DNA from: Uloborus plumipes
Lineage: Eukaryota > Arthropoda > Arachnida > Araneae > Uloboridae
Length of the DNA stretch: 64,000 bases
Direction of reading: 5' to 3'
NCBI GenBank assembly: GCA_038373865.1
Contig: JAXGGA010002932.1
Coordinates: 1-64,000, forward strand
Shown: positions 1 through 10,941 of the stretch, in pieces
Position numbering within the stretch: the stretch's first letter is position 1
How the letters are laid out: every line of letters starts with the position of its first letter
Program-made: the position numbers and the translations under genes
The notes under the pieces: model-generated
What the model saw: only the letters and a program-made list of their open reading frames with translations
Databases searched by the model: none
Told to the model about the DNA's origin: nothing

Positions 1-576
1 GCTTCCTTTAATTAATTTATTATTATTATTGAATGTTACATGCATTTTTTAAGTTCACAAACGTTTTAATGCTAAAAAAATAAAAATAAAAAGACACAAT
101 CACGGTAAAATTTATTTTATGCATTAAAAATTATAATTTTAGAGCAAAACTTACAATAACTGTAGATTTATTTACAACTGTTACAGATCTGAAAAAACAT
201 GATTTTTTGCAAGTGAATTTCAAACACTTATGACATTATCGATGCATTTTCTGTCCAGTTCTCTTGGACAAAAGTTGCAACGTCCTCTTTTTTTGGCATT
301 CTGGGGAAGTGACCCCAAGGGTCTTGTGTGCAAAAAATGCAATTCGGGAAAAATAAGACACAATAACAGCATTATTTTGAATAGAAAACTAGAAGAATAA
401 AAGCCACAAAATGCCATTATAAACAAATGGTTGATTAACAAGATATATTAAACAGAAATTGCATTGGGGTCACATATGACCTCAAGGAACCCACGAGGGT
501 TAAAAACCTATCACTGACCTATGCACTGCTTATGTATTTCGTACACAAACAAAATTCGCATTTTCATTAGAGGTGT
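1..576. other. AT-rich sequence without a recognisable gene
   Basis: I see no gene, repeat boundary or RNA here. Short open frames exist on the minus strand near 220-441, but the residue composition is low-complexity and matches no family I know. Confidence 0.6.
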
Positions 577-584
577 AATGTAGG

Positions 585-731
585 CAGGCCCGTCATTTAG
601 GGATTTAAGAAATCAATGTATTTACCTATAAGTGGGCGTGGTTTTTTTTTTGTTTTCTGGTGAAATTGTATTGGGTTTATACTCTTTGCCCCCCCCCCCC
701 CCCCCCGGAAAAACTTGAATTGACGGCCCTG
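585..731. mobile_element. hAT-type MITE (147 bp) with 8-bp target duplication
   Basis: The ends are inverted repeats: CAGGCCCGTCATTT on the left and AATTGACGGCCCTG on the right. The flanks AATGTAGG (577-584) and AACGTAGG (732-739) agree at 7 of 8 bases, as expected for a hAT target-site duplication. The interior is non-coding and includes a long C run near 690-706. It shares the CAGGGCCGTC terminus with the larger element at 37344-40265, so both may be moved by one transposase family. Confidence 0.8.
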
Positions 732-960
732 AACGTAGGTAACTCGGGAGCATTTCTTTTTAAACCACAAACGAAGAATTTTAGCTAGCCATCACCCTTC
801 CCCCCTCCCCTCCACCACGAGATACAGGGTGCGCCAGAGAAACTTACTTTTTTGAAAAAATTCCTGCGCGGCGAGATGGCTGCGTAGAAGGCCGAGAGTG
901 GGCGCATCTGGAGCAGGAAATCTCCAAGTTTTGTTTTCCCTATAATTAGTCGCCATCGTG

Positions 961-2357
961 TTATGGTCAAAAGAACAGCTCGCCTTTGCCGTCGAAAGCT
1001 ACTTTTCGAACGGCCGCGAATGCAGCTCGGTACAGGACCATGATCGAGGAATTCTTTCTTCCCAGCCTCGAAGAAATGAACATTAAGGACGTGTGGTTTC
1101 AGCAAGATGGAGCCACAGCACACACAGCACGAGATTCAATGAATTTGTTGCGACAACATTTCCCCGACCACCTCATCTCTCTCAGAGGCGATCTCCCATG
1201 GCCACCCCTCTCCCCAGATTTGGCGCCGTGCGATTTTTTTTTATGGGGTTATCCCTGGTTTATGTTGACCGACCACGCACTATAGCTCACCCCAAGAATA
1301 ACATTCGCGACGAAATTGCCAACATTACCAATTGATATTGTGCAAAGAGTGCTCACAAACTTTAAAAATCGTCTTAACCCTGCTGCTGTGTTCGTCCCGA
1401 ACATACGTATACTGTGTTCGGGTCCAAATGGACCCAACATATGTAATTTATTCCCTAACACCGCTTTTTTTATATTTTTTCGAGTTTAATTGTTATATTT
1501 GATTTTATTAGAAACTTCCAAACATAAATCACTCAATTTTTGTATTTTATTTTACATATTTAATCCGAGAAAACACATAAATAAAATTTAAATATTATAG
1601 CAATTCCAGTTTTCGTACTAAAGAAAACTAACAAAATTATGTAAGCTGTCACTTTAAGAAATTTACTAGAAATTTTTAAGCTTAAAAAGAAGTGTTAAAA
1701 ATGGAAATACGAACAGTACAACATTTGTATGAGATGTACAGATTTATGTACAGAATCATATGCGCGGGGGAAGCGGCAGAGAGAGGGGGTAAAAGGGAAT
1801 TCCCCTCAGATAGGCATAATTGCAGAGTTTGCAGTTCTATGAAAGTTAACCTTGAAACATTTTCACTGGTACTGATTTCAATTCATAGAAAGGAAGAAAT
1901 GGTATTCAGAAAGAAAAAAAAGAAGAAAAAAAATGAATGAAAGAAAAACAGAAGATAACCATTAAAAATATTTAAAAAACGTACAAAAACAATGAACAAA
2001 TGTTTTATTTATTGTTTCATAAATTATGAATAAAATAAACAAGCATAAAATTATTTTGTTTCTCTGATACATGCTTTTTAATCATATGGGTCCAAAAGGA
2101 CCCGAACACAGTATTAGTAAACTTTTTTTTGACAAGTAGGGTTATACTTCAATCAAAACAAAAAAAATATGTGTGTAATATAACATGAAAATGAACACAT
2201 TCATGAAGTTAAAACGTTATACCAACGTTACTCGAAAATTTATAAGCAAATGAAATCTGTTTTGGGTCGAAAAGGACCCGAACACAGTAGCAGGGTTAAT
2301 CAGTGTATGCTCAGTGGGGGTCATCATTTAACCGATGTCATTTTCAAGACTAAATGA
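961..2357 (+). pseudogene. Tc1/mariner transposase remnant, about DD41D spacing
   Basis: The product would be a DDE transposase that cuts and pastes the surrounding element in the nucleus. Three pieces are visible. Positions 964-1020 encode an N-terminal helix-turn-helix start (WSKEQLAFAVESYFSNGR). After a junction near 1017 the frame changes and 1014-1285 encodes the catalytic core, with FQQDGATAHTA and WPPLSPDLAPCDFF. About 41 residues separate the Asp of QDGA from the Asp of PCDFF, which suggests the DD41D group. Another frame change near 1250 leads to VDRPRTIAH and the C-terminal part, which is then split by the piggyBac-like insertion at TTAA 1374. The last residues, QCMLSGGHHLTDVIFKT, resume at 2300 and end at a TGA at 2355-2357. 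The region holding the first catalytic Asp is missing. The gene cannot make an active enzyme. Confidence 0.85.
1378..2295. mobile_element. piggyBac-like non-autonomous element in the mariner gene
   Basis: TTAA lies directly on both sides (1374-1377 and 2296-2299). The ends are inverted: CCCTGCTGCTGTGTTCG on the left and CGAACACAGTAGCAGGG on the right. A subterminal motif, GGGTCC plus GGACCC near GTGTTCGG, recurs at 1417-1436, 2088-2116 and 2264-2287. TTAA targets and CCC-starting ends are typical of piggyBac. The interior is AT-rich, with no transposase visible. Confidence 0.85.
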
Positions 2358-2497
2358 AAAAAAAATGGGATATTGTATTCTCAAATAAAAAAGAATTAAA
2401 ACAATAACTTAAGTAGTTTTGTTTTTATTGACATTTCAAAAAAGTAAGTTTCTCTGGCGCACCCTGTATTTGTGTAACTGCGCCCCAGCATTTCATA

Positions 2498-3443
2498 CAC
2501 TGCAAAATATAAACTGTTTTTACAGTACAATATTGGCAGCAGAGGTTCCAGTTCAAGACTGTAAAAGCACAGTAATACACTGTAAAGCTATCAATTTTAC
2601 ACTTTATTATTGTAAAATTAGCAATTTTACCATCAAATTAGCTGTATTATACTCGCAAAACCATGGTATAGTACTAGCCGCAGAGGTTCCAGTTTAAAAC
2701 TGTAAAAGGCACAACAACAAACTGTGAAAGTAGCAATTTTACAATTTACTACTGTGTAACGAGTCCGTAGCACCTTCAACTTTCTTAAATGAGCATTCCA
2801 ATCTTGAGGAAATAACTGTAAATGTATTTACAAGTATGTACACTATTTACAATAAGAGCAGGAAACAATTGCCAAACACCCAGCAATTAGGTAGCAAACA
2901 GTACACTGTACTCTCAACAGTAACTCAAGACCACGTACCTAACGTGAACAGTAATTAAGAAATTATAAAAGCAAAACAAACATTCGCCCGAGCGAATAAA
3001 ACGAGCCTCTCAGAAATCAAATCTGAGAAAAACTGACTGACTAAAAACTGTGTTCAAGGCTATTTATACACGGAAAGAAATGTCCACAATATTCTAGCAA
3101 AATCCGGAGTGTTCGTTATTCACAAACTTACATAATCCATTCAAAAATTCTAGTGATAAAAAGAAAAACCACGCGAAAATGTCTTCATGCTTATTAAAGT
3201 TAGGGCAAGTGTAAAAACTACAAAGTGTTACAGGGCCGGTATACAAATGATAAAAGTGATAGCTTCAGATACTTTTGCAACATGTCGCCAGATAAAACCA
3301 AAACTAGTGAAAATGAAGCAAGGCAGGAAAAACAACAGTTATTTACAAGATTTGTAACAACTGGAAAAAAAAACGATTTTACTATTTATTACTGTAAGGT
3401 TAGCCGCATTATTATGTGAAAACAACAACTATTTTTTACAATG
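2498..3443 (+). mobile_element. Self-complementary CACTR-ended MITE, copy 1, holding a solo LTR
   Basis: It begins CACTGCAAAATATAAACTG and ends TTTTTTACAATG, with TA on each side (2496-2497, 3444-3445). The interior carries the family hallmarks: a GCAGCAGAGGTTCCAGTT motif, and repeated short inverted pairs such as TTTACAGT and ACTGTAAA. A gypsy LTR inserted at 2755. Other copies lie at 26132, 29655, 45701, 46120, 53400 and 62371. Confidence 0.7.
2755..3359 (-). repeat. Solo LTR of the gypsy element found at 31821-36010
   Basis: The 605-bp sequence starts TGTAACGAGTCCGTAGCACC and ends GATTTGTAACA. It is clearly the same LTR as those at 31821-32424 and 35473-36010, but has more differences. 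ACTG sits on both sides (2751-2754, 3360-3363), a 4-bp target duplication consistent with Ty3/gypsy integration. No internal sequence remains, so this is a product of LTR-LTR recombination. Orientation is taken from the full element. Confidence 0.9.
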
Positions 3444-3540
3444 TAGACATTCGTCAATGTAGTGTTAAATCTCGTTATAAAACTTCAACACTTTGCACCG
3501 GGAACTTCACTGTAGTAGAATTTACAGTTGAAGAGAGATA

Positions 3541-3853
3541 GGCAGGGATTCAAGTGAAACAGCACTGCGATCGCTTCGAATGCAATCGCTACTGGAAGTG
3601 AATTACATTATTATCAGCTTAAATTGGCACTGACGTCACTACGAGCGGAGCCAATAAGAGCTCACAAGCAGTCGGCCATCTCCTCTTATTCGCCAAGTAG
3701 GCTGTGACGTTTTATCTAGCTCGTTTTTCATAGGCAAACGTCACGATGAACATTCTAATGTGATTCATTTCCAGTATCAAGAAACGTTCTAATGTAATTA
3801 ATTTCCAGTAGCGATTGCAGTTTGCGATAGCCTGTTTCACTTGAATCCCTGCC
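3541..3853. mobile_element. MITE with GGCAGGGATTCAAGTG ends, possible Harbinger type
   Basis: Near-perfect inverted ends of about 22 bp start GGCAGGGATTCAAGTGAAAC. ATA is present at both flanks (3538-3540, 3854-3856), so a 3-bp target is likely; this and the GG start resemble PIF/Harbinger MITEs. The interior has TGACGTCA and a CCAATAAGAGCTCACAAGC stretch. Further copies lie at 40814-41095 (3' end lost) and 29187-29306 (reverse, partial). No coding capacity. Confidence 0.7.
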
Positions 3854-4110
3854 ATAGTTTATTCATTTCGTTGAACCAGACATTTCGTTGTACAGTAAAC
3901 TCTCGATTATCCGCGAGGGTCTCGCGAAAGAAACACAATTAACTGATTTTTTCGAAAAAGCACGAATTTAAATTTTGTTTTTTCTTTTCGTTTCTTACCT
4001 AAGAGTGCGGTGCACTTCGTCCAATGAATTACTTTACTTGGGCATTATCGTAAATACCTCTTCTTTATAGATGTTATGTGCTTCAGAACCTCAAATACAA
4101 ATATTTTAAA

Positions 4111-4880
4111 TTCCTTTTACGTAGTAAAGGAAGTATTGTGATCGCGAAAAAAATATTCACTCAAATTTGGGTCTAAATTTTGATTTTGCTCACCCCCGAA
4201 TGAATGTCGAGCAGTCTTTTCGACCTGTCAGCACTCGCATATGTACCTGCCAACATATAACCAGCCGAAAAATCTTTTTCAACCACCCCCGAGTTAATTA
4301 CGACGAGTTTTCTCGTGACGTCTGTATGTGCGTATGTATGTACGCATAACTCAAAAACTATATGCCGTAGAAGCTTCTAGTTTGGTATCTAGTCTCTGAG
4401 GTGTGTCTAGTTGTGCACCTCCCCTTGTGGTTGCATTCGCATGTTCCCAAGGGGGTGTTTACCCCTTTTATGGGGTAAAAGAGTTAATTTCAATGCAGAC
4501 TTTCGTAAAATGAATTGGCGCAACCACTTGGCGATATATCGCCAAGCTTTTGGTCGCCAAGTGTTTGACGCCAACTTGGCGACATATCGCCAAGTTGGCA
4601 ATAAATTTGGCGCAAAAATTATTTTTTGAATGTGGGTTCAATTTGGCGCTATTGGCGACATTTTGCGAAAAATCCACTAATGATGTTAAAATCGGCGATC
4701 TTTAGAAAAATAATCATTGTAAAACATTTTTTTTTTTTGCGTTGTTTCGTGGCAAACTAGGGATCTAAATGTTTGAATTGATATCTAGCTCACTCCAAGC
4801 ACTATTTTAACACTTAAGACATCTACTAGAAATTTGCACGTAAAAAGAAGGAGTGTGGGGTCCATACCAGATTTTTTTTA
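4111..4880. repeat. Dispersed repeat, copy 1, with GGCGATATATCGCC palindromes
   Basis: It runs from TTCCTTTTACGTAGTAAAGG to GTGGGGTCCATACCAGAT and is closely matched at 22484-23262, also inside a transposon. Both copies share the order: GTGATCGCGAAAAA, TTCAACCACCCCCGAG, a GTATGTATGT tract, a TGTTCCCAAGGGGGTG motif, then a cluster of TTGGCGATATATCGCCAA-type palindromes. A reversed fragment lies at 18019-18105 and a 3' scrap near 17070-17105. I see no target duplication or coding potential, and the family is unnamed to me. Confidence 0.75.
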
Positions 4881-4974
4881 TGCTGTACATATCGGCATTG
4901 TTTGTACCTTCCACGTTTTAAGTGTAGTGCAAATATTTTTAAGCAAAAGACATTTTTTATCTTCTTTACCCCCT

Positions 4975-4977
<3 letters not shown>

Positions 4978-5015
<38 letters not shown>
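4978..5015. repeat. (TA)n microsatellite
   Basis: An uninterrupted TA dinucleotide run of about 38 bp, inside the Tigger-like element. Confidence 0.95.
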
Positions 5016-5018
<3 letters not shown>

Positions 5019-5251
5019 TAATTTTCGGATTATCCGCGATACTCATGCCACCCAATTCAGCGGATAATCGGGACGTACTGTATTGATATTCTGTGCAAAA
5101 ATAATTTAGAGAAAATTAATACATTCAATTAAGAAACATAAGTCTCTCAGTGTAAATGCTCAACTTTTTTTAATTCCCTGTTCGAAACGCTGTAAGACCA
5201 ATATGGCTTAGACCAGAGTTTCCCATAGTGGTGTCGGCGGACCCCCGGATG

Positions 5252-6418
5252 CAGGGCCGCAGCCAGACCTTAGTTTCAGTGAGGGTTTTACGAATCGTAT
5301 TTCTCGTAAAATTTGTAAGGTCAATAAAATTTGATTTCATTTCTATATTCTGTTGATTTTTGTTACAATAGATGTTAAAAGGGTTTTCACATGAAAAACG
5401 TTTAAAAAAAAAAATAAATGACTCGTCTTTTCGATGAAGAAGAAAAAATCTGGATAGGTGAGTTTACTCATATACGCGCTTTCGAAGGAGTACTTTTGAA
5501 ATTTTTATCTTACGAGACACGTTAGATCAGGGGTGCCCACAGGGGGGGGGGATTATGGCGCAAGTTGCACCATCAAAAATTTTTTTTGGGGGGGGGGGAT
5601 TTTTTAAAACTAATTTATTTATTTACTTATTTATTTAAGTTATTTACTGATTTTTTAATAAAAATTATTCATTAATTAATGTTTTTAATTTAAATTAGTT
5701 CTTTTATTTATTCATTATTGGTATTTATTTATTTATTTATTTTGTGTGTGAGTGAGCTTGGAATGTGTGGAAGAGAAAAAAAGTGATTCTGTTCTACGCA
5801 TAATTAGTACTTTTAGAAAATTAATAATCAATAAAAAATAAATAAATAAAAGAATAAATAAATAATATTTTTAAAAAATAATATTTTTAAAAAATAAATA
5901 TTAAAAAAATAATATTTAAAAAAATAAATAAAATAAAAAAGAGAGGTAAAAATAAAAAAAAAGCGCAAGAGGGTTGTGAAATTTTTTTTTTTTTGGGGGG
6001 GGGGATTTGCGCCATTGAGCTTGGGGGGGGGATGGGCACCCTTGCGTTAGATGTTAAATTAATGTGTTAAGTATATAGTTCGGTACTTACGAATTTAAAG
6101 AATTTTTTTTTTTTTTTTTGAAGAAGTTTTTTTTTTAGTGGTATTAAAAATTCGGAGGGAAAGGTGTACTGCTAAGAAATTATGTTTGCAATAACTACAA
6201 TAAAAATAAATACTGCAGGAAAAACACGTAATTTGTACAATTATTCAATAATGATCATTTGATTTTTCAATGCAGCTCCAAAACAAATAAGAAAATTAAA
6301 ATAAAAGAGCGATAATATTTTTTTCTGTGAGAAACTATGAGAAGCATTTTTGCGATCGTCTTGAAATTTTTCGGAGGGGGTTTGAACCCTAAAAACCCAC
6401 TCCTTAAATTCGGCCCTG
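5252..6418. mobile_element. CAGGGCCG-ended repeat R1 with nested hAT MITE
   Basis: The ends are CAGGGCCGCAGCCAGACC on the left and AAATTCGGCCCTG on the right, a short inverted repeat. The first part matches 61793-62370 closely, including a GATTTCATTTCTATATTCTG stretch, so it is a dispersed family. No 8-bp duplication is visible. The interior is AT-rich and interrupted at 5528. Confidence 0.6.
5528..6044. mobile_element. hAT MITE with perfect 8-bp duplication
   Basis: CGTTAGAT precedes (5520-5527) and follows (6045-6052) the element. The ends are CAGGGGTGCCCA and TGGGCACCCTTG. Poly-G and poly-T tracts and the GCGCAA motif are arranged as a loose hairpin. The centre is an A/T low-complexity tract of TAAATAAA-type repeats. 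No open frame. Confidence 0.9.
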
Positions 6419-6699
6419 CTCGGGGGAAGCGAGCTCGTGCCAGGGGGGCCGCGGTGCTATCGTGCTAAGACGCGAAAAATAGTTGAAAATTACTAAGGAG
6501 CACGGATATTTTTTTTCAAAACGAAAACACTTGCAGAGAATAAAAAAGTTATTGTTTACGTGCACGCAATGCGTCCCTCCCCCTTCAGAACCCTCGATTT
6601 TAACAGATATGACACCAAAATTGAGTTCGGAATAGATTTTTATTTCCGTAGTTCAAAATAAAAATGCTAAGTCTTAAAACCAGAAAGGCTTTCAAAATA

Positions 6700-6934
6700 C
6701 AGTCGACGCTCATTATAACGACCACTCGTTATAAAGACCATCCTAATATAACGACCGGTGAGAAAACCCCCAACTGTATCCCAATATACTCTATGTTCTA
6801 CCTCTTATAGCGACCACTCGTGATTAATAGACCTTTTAATATAAAGACCGTTTAATATAAGACCGTTTATAAAGATATAATATAAAGACCGTTTTCTGTA
6901 GGACGGAGACGGTCGTTATATCGAGCGTCGACTG
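6700..6934. mobile_element. pogo/Tigger-like MITE, copy 1
   Basis: Inverted ends CAGTCGACGCTCATTATAAC and its complement around CGAGCGTCGACTG are flanked by TA (6698-6699, 6935-6936). The body repeats ATAACGACC/GGTCGTTAT units that fold on themselves. A shorter, closely related copy is at 56152-56327. Confidence 0.85.
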
Positions 6935-7194
6935 TATATACAGAACAGTGAATAAATAAATTTAAAGGAAAAAAATGTAAAAACATAATACTAGGGGGAA
7001 AAATCAATACATATAAAATCAAGTTTTTTTTTGGGGGGGGGGTTGCGTAGCGGGGAGGGGTCTGCAAAATTAGTGATTGTCCAGAGGGGGTCCGCAAAGG
7101 TCTGGTTGAACGTGCAAAATAACTACCGAAAATGAAAAATAACGTTTCAACGATAGTTGTATTACAAAATACTTTATTCCTTCTTTGTGTACAC

Positions 7195-8799
7195 CAGGGG
7201 TGGCCAACCCGCGACACGCGTGCCACCATGTGGCACGGCAGAGCAGTAACAGTGGCACGCGAAGACTTTTTGAAAACAATTCTAAAATTGAGGGGAAAAT
7301 GTCGATCTCAAAAATAGTGATAAGAGCTAAAAACCTTAAACTGATTAAAAAAATGATATTACGACAATTTAGTGTCAGGAGGATGGCTTATAAATTGTCT
7401 TCACTGCAATATTACAAAGAATTTAGCGTTAGCTTCGGACTTCCAACGAAAGCTGTGACGCTACAGACAATGCTTTGTAAAGCATATTTGTGCTTGACAC
7501 GAATGAAACTTTCGATGCTGCAGATTCTTGATCTGCAATAGTTTCAGATAAGGGTGATGATTTTTTTTTAAAAAGTCAACTCTGCAAGTAAAATTAAGAA
7601 ACCAGATTGGACAAAATTCGGTATGGTTGCACAAATGAAGATCCTTAATTTGTTTTTGTTACATTACTTGAAAATAATTTGGCAAAAAACTTCAAAAGTA
7701 TCATCGAATTATTTAACACAAGCTCCTTGCCAAAGAATGAAACTTTTTCTCGGCTAGTGATCCTGTAGCGTTTAATTAACAAACTACAAGTTAGAGCTTT
7801 GAATGCTTTGTGAACTTTTCCGAGGAGAAAGAGGAGAGCAAGGTAAGGACTTGCTACTTATTAATGAAGAATAGCAAATGAATTTAGCTATGTCATCTTT
7901 TATTATACGGGGTTTTAGTAATTTATATTTAAGATGCTACAAAAAAGTTTCCTAAATCAGTATAAGCCATGTATATTCTTATGTGATAAAACTACAGTTT
8001 CTTTCTCTCTACTTTGGAGAACAAATTTATGCACCCATTTTATATATACATTTAGTGTTAGGTTCATGATTTTCCGGATCATAAAAAATGCTGATCTTTT
8101 CAAATTCTTTGTCTATTTCTCTGCTAGACACTACTTGTTACCCTTCTGAAATCCAAATCAGAAGTACTGACTTTTTGCATTGGTTATCAAATATAAGAGC
8201 TTACTTCAACAGAAAGTCATCCACGTCACATGGAAATTAGGAAATTTGTACCAGTAAAATTTGTTTCACATTTATACACTTTAGCCGTCTGATGCTGTTG
8301 TAGATTTGGTTCAAAATACGCTTCTAAATAATATTTTTGTTATGAATGCAGAAAAATCAAAATACCGTTGAATATTAATTAATAGCACTTAAAACACGTA
8401 AACTTCTTAAAATTCTCAAGAGCTAATCATGAAATTAAAGACTTGGTAAAAAAGATACAGACTCATAAGCCACATTAAGTACAGACTGTTTAATTTTTAG
8501 AATAAAATGTTTGATGTTATTTGTTTCTTTTTTAAGCATAAACCAACTGACAGAAGTTATTGAAGTGTTTATTAACGATAACTTTTAAGTTCGGACTTGT
8601 TTTATCTTTGCTATCCATTAGATTTCAATTGTTCAGATTTACGAGAAAAAATGTTTCATTTGAGTAAGAATTACATAATCAGGCAACCTAAAATATATTT
8701 TTAACTTTTTAAAAAATTTCAGTTTGTTGGAAAATGTAGCACGCTGAGCTTTTTCTCTCCAGAGAGTGGCACTCTCCCGAAAAAGGTTGGCCACCCCTG
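7195..8799. mobile_element. hAT element (1.6 kb), decayed
   Basis: Perfect 15-bp inverted ends (CAGGGGTGGCCAACC) are flanked by perfect 8-bp copies of GTGTACAC (7187-7194, 8800-8807). Just inside, palindromic GTGGCAC motifs occur on both sides. The interior has only short open frames, the longest giving roughly 118 residues at 7185-7541, and I cannot recognise the hAT dimerisation motif in it. It is probably a deletion derivative or eroded copy. Confidence 0.9.
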
Positions 8800-9120
8800 G
8801 TGTACACTGATTTTCAAAACAAATTTACAATTTGTTCATTTTAAAATAGGTGTGCTACCTGAACCATTTCACTTTGCCCCATATTCCCCTACATTATGTG
8901 AAAGCGATATTATCATCATGCTCGATGGTAAAAAAAAAAAAAAAAAAATCGCCGTTTCTTGTAACATTTGACAAAATGTATGATAATCATGAAATCCTAA
9001 CACCAAGAAAATTTTCACACGTGATGATATTTAAACAAAAACTCGTGCTTCTCACACATAATATAGAAACGATATCAGCCCCTGATAATCAATTCATTGG
9101 TGCGCAACTGTTATCCAGAC

Positions 9121-9657
9121 CAGTGTTTCCCAGCCTTTTTGAGCTCATCGCCCCCTTCAAAACGCTAGCTTGACACCTATTGTCCCCCTCCCCTTTTCTT
9201 CTTCGAAAAAACTATAAGTTAGCGCAAGTGAACATGGATATTTTTAAAATATTAGTACCTAACGTTAATTTGAAGTAAAATGCACGCAATAAATCAACTA
9301 TAACCAATCACTTTTAAACTAAAAATATTAATAAATAAATAAAATACCTTCTTTTTTTTCACAAAGCGAACTGATATTTAAAATGTAACATTTAACTAAG
9401 CTCATCCACGTACTAAGGTTCATTCCAGGTGCAAGGGGGAAGCTCTTGAACTTTTCTTTGTTTGTTTCTTAACTTGTGATTAATTGTTGGAACTCTGAAA
9501 AACCGGTTTCGTACGTGTTTGCAATTTCGGTTTTCACTACCTTTTATTACAACTGTTTTCTATTCTAAATACCCATCGTCTCCCCCCCCCCTCATCGCAC
9601 CTTACGAATTTACCACCCCTTTGAGGAGTCAAATCGCCCCCAGGTTGGGAACCACTG
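9121..9657. mobile_element. hAT MITE (537 bp)
   Basis: The ends CAGTGTTTCCCAGCC and GGTTGGGAACCACTG are inverted repeats typical of hAT elements. The flanks ATCCAGAC (9113-9120) and ATCTAGAC (9658-9665) match at 7 of 8 bases. The TCGCCCCC motif recurs near both ends. Non-coding. Confidence 0.85.
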
Positions 9658-9674
9658 ATCTAGACTCTTCAAAT

Positions 9675-9965
9675 AGTTGAAGTTTTAAAACGCAGTTCAA
9701 CATCATGAAACTCGATTGAGATGAAGTTCAACTTCCGATTATTTTAGGTACACTTGTCCACTATGAAAAGTTCGATCATTGAGATACAATTGAACGTTGT
9801 GAAACAGTCTGTTATTAAGATACAAATCAATCGCGACACTTTCGATAATTTTAGATACAATTGCCCATTGTGAAACTTTCGATCATTAAGATACAATTCA
9901 ACATCGTGAAATATTCTCTTTTGTAGACACAAATCAGCATCATGAAACTTTCCGATTATTAAAAA
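9675..9965. repeat. Degenerate ~38-bp minisatellite
   Basis: About seven diverged units share the pattern GAT(C/T)ATT-AGATACAATT-CA-C-TGTGAAA. Good examples start near 9771, 9812, 9847 and 9885. Units differ by substitutions and small gaps, so the array is old. It gives an open frame on the minus strand that only reflects the repeat. Confidence 0.65.
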
Positions 9966-10604
9966 TGTGTACAACAGCTCCCACCATGTGTACATTTAAG
10001 TATTAATTTCAACACTCACTTGCATTATTTTCATTCTATTTCGCTTAAAAGCGACATCGTAAAAGACTTCGCTTATAGTGCGTAAGCTTGAAATATTCGG
10101 GTCGACATGACAACCAAAAGCGAGCGAAACTATTTAATAACATCCCTTATCCATTCCACAGTCTTAAAACCTCAAAGTGTTTTATATTTAAAACAGGAAA
10201 TAATAAGTAAATGTAGACAAAAGATCATATTCATTAAATAATAAAGCGTACCTTTTTTTACTTTCTACCTACTGGAATACTGCATGTCCTTCACTTTATC
10301 TGCAGTCAGACTCAAACTTATTCGTCCTTTTCTCTGAGGTATAAATGATATTCTAAGGACTTTGTAACGAACAATCCAAATTAATGTAACACACTTTTTC
10401 TTCCAGAAGTCCATTTTGATTTGAACACCTAGATTTCTAACTTGAATCCTTGTCTTCCAAAAAGCAAACAGAGGATTGAGCAGCAATCTTTTCATTTCAT
10501 TTCATTTTATTTCATTTCCTTTCGTTTGGGGCTATATGCCCAGGTTTTTGATGAGGACTACAATCTAGTGTTTTGCCTCCATTACATATGATTTTTATTA
10601 CATA
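9966..10604. other. No gene seen; short TTCAT-type simple repeat
   Basis: The only structure I see is a run of TTTCATTTCA-like units at about 10490-10527. A conceptual minus-strand frame at 10265-10495 has no recognisable motif. Confidence 0.5.
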
Positions 10605-10941
10605 CTAGCTTTATGCCCGGCGTTGCCCGGGTGCGTATTAATATAAAACTTTAGCTTCTCAAAAAATTCTAATAAAAATTTAACGCAAAACTTGTTCATA
10701 AACAACGTTCTTAGTTTCACCTTCAGGCGCAAGAATAAATAAATTTAGTCTTGATGTAGTAGTTCTCTCCTGTTGTTCTTTTAAACGAAACTGACGCTGA
10801 CTCACTGTCTCCGATTGTCTTGATCTAGTTGCTCTATCTCTCAGATCTCTTAGACGATACTCACGCTGCTCATTGCTTTCTAATGCTCTAGCCGTCATAG
10901 CTCTAATGTGCACTGTCGCTAGTCTTCGATTTCTCTCCTCA

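Larger units (their letters stand above)
825..2466 (+). mobile_element. Tc1/mariner-type element, internally deleted, with nested piggyBac-like insertion
   Basis: Inverted ends read CAGGGTGCGCCAGAG on the left and CTCTGGCGCACCCTG on the right, continuing into a shared AAACTTAC-type stretch of about 30 bp. They are flanked by TA on both sides (823-824, 2467-2468), the Tc1/mariner target. Without the piggyBac-like insertion at 1378-2295 the element would be only about 720 bp, far below a full transposon, so it is a deletion derivative. Confidence 0.85.
3893..5080. mobile_element. pogo/Tigger-like TIR element carrying a nested repeat
   Basis: It starts CAGTAAACTCTCGATTATCC and ends GCGGATAATCGGGACGTACTG, with TA on both sides. 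Inverted ends built around GATTATCCGC are characteristic of pogo/Tigger-like MITEs. An inner ~24-bp match near 5022-5040 repeats the GGATTATCCGCGA motif. Most of its length is the unrelated repeat at 4111-4880. Confidence 0.65.

Noticed and set aside
5212..7100. A larger hAT element from TTTCCCATAGTGG to GGGGTCCGCAAAGG
   Set aside because: The two GGACCCCC/GGGGGTCC ends face each other, but there is no matched 8-bp duplication and several intact elements lie between; not supported.
10265..10495. A 76-codon minus frame next to Helitron A
   Set aside because: No motif, and composition matches the intergenic background.
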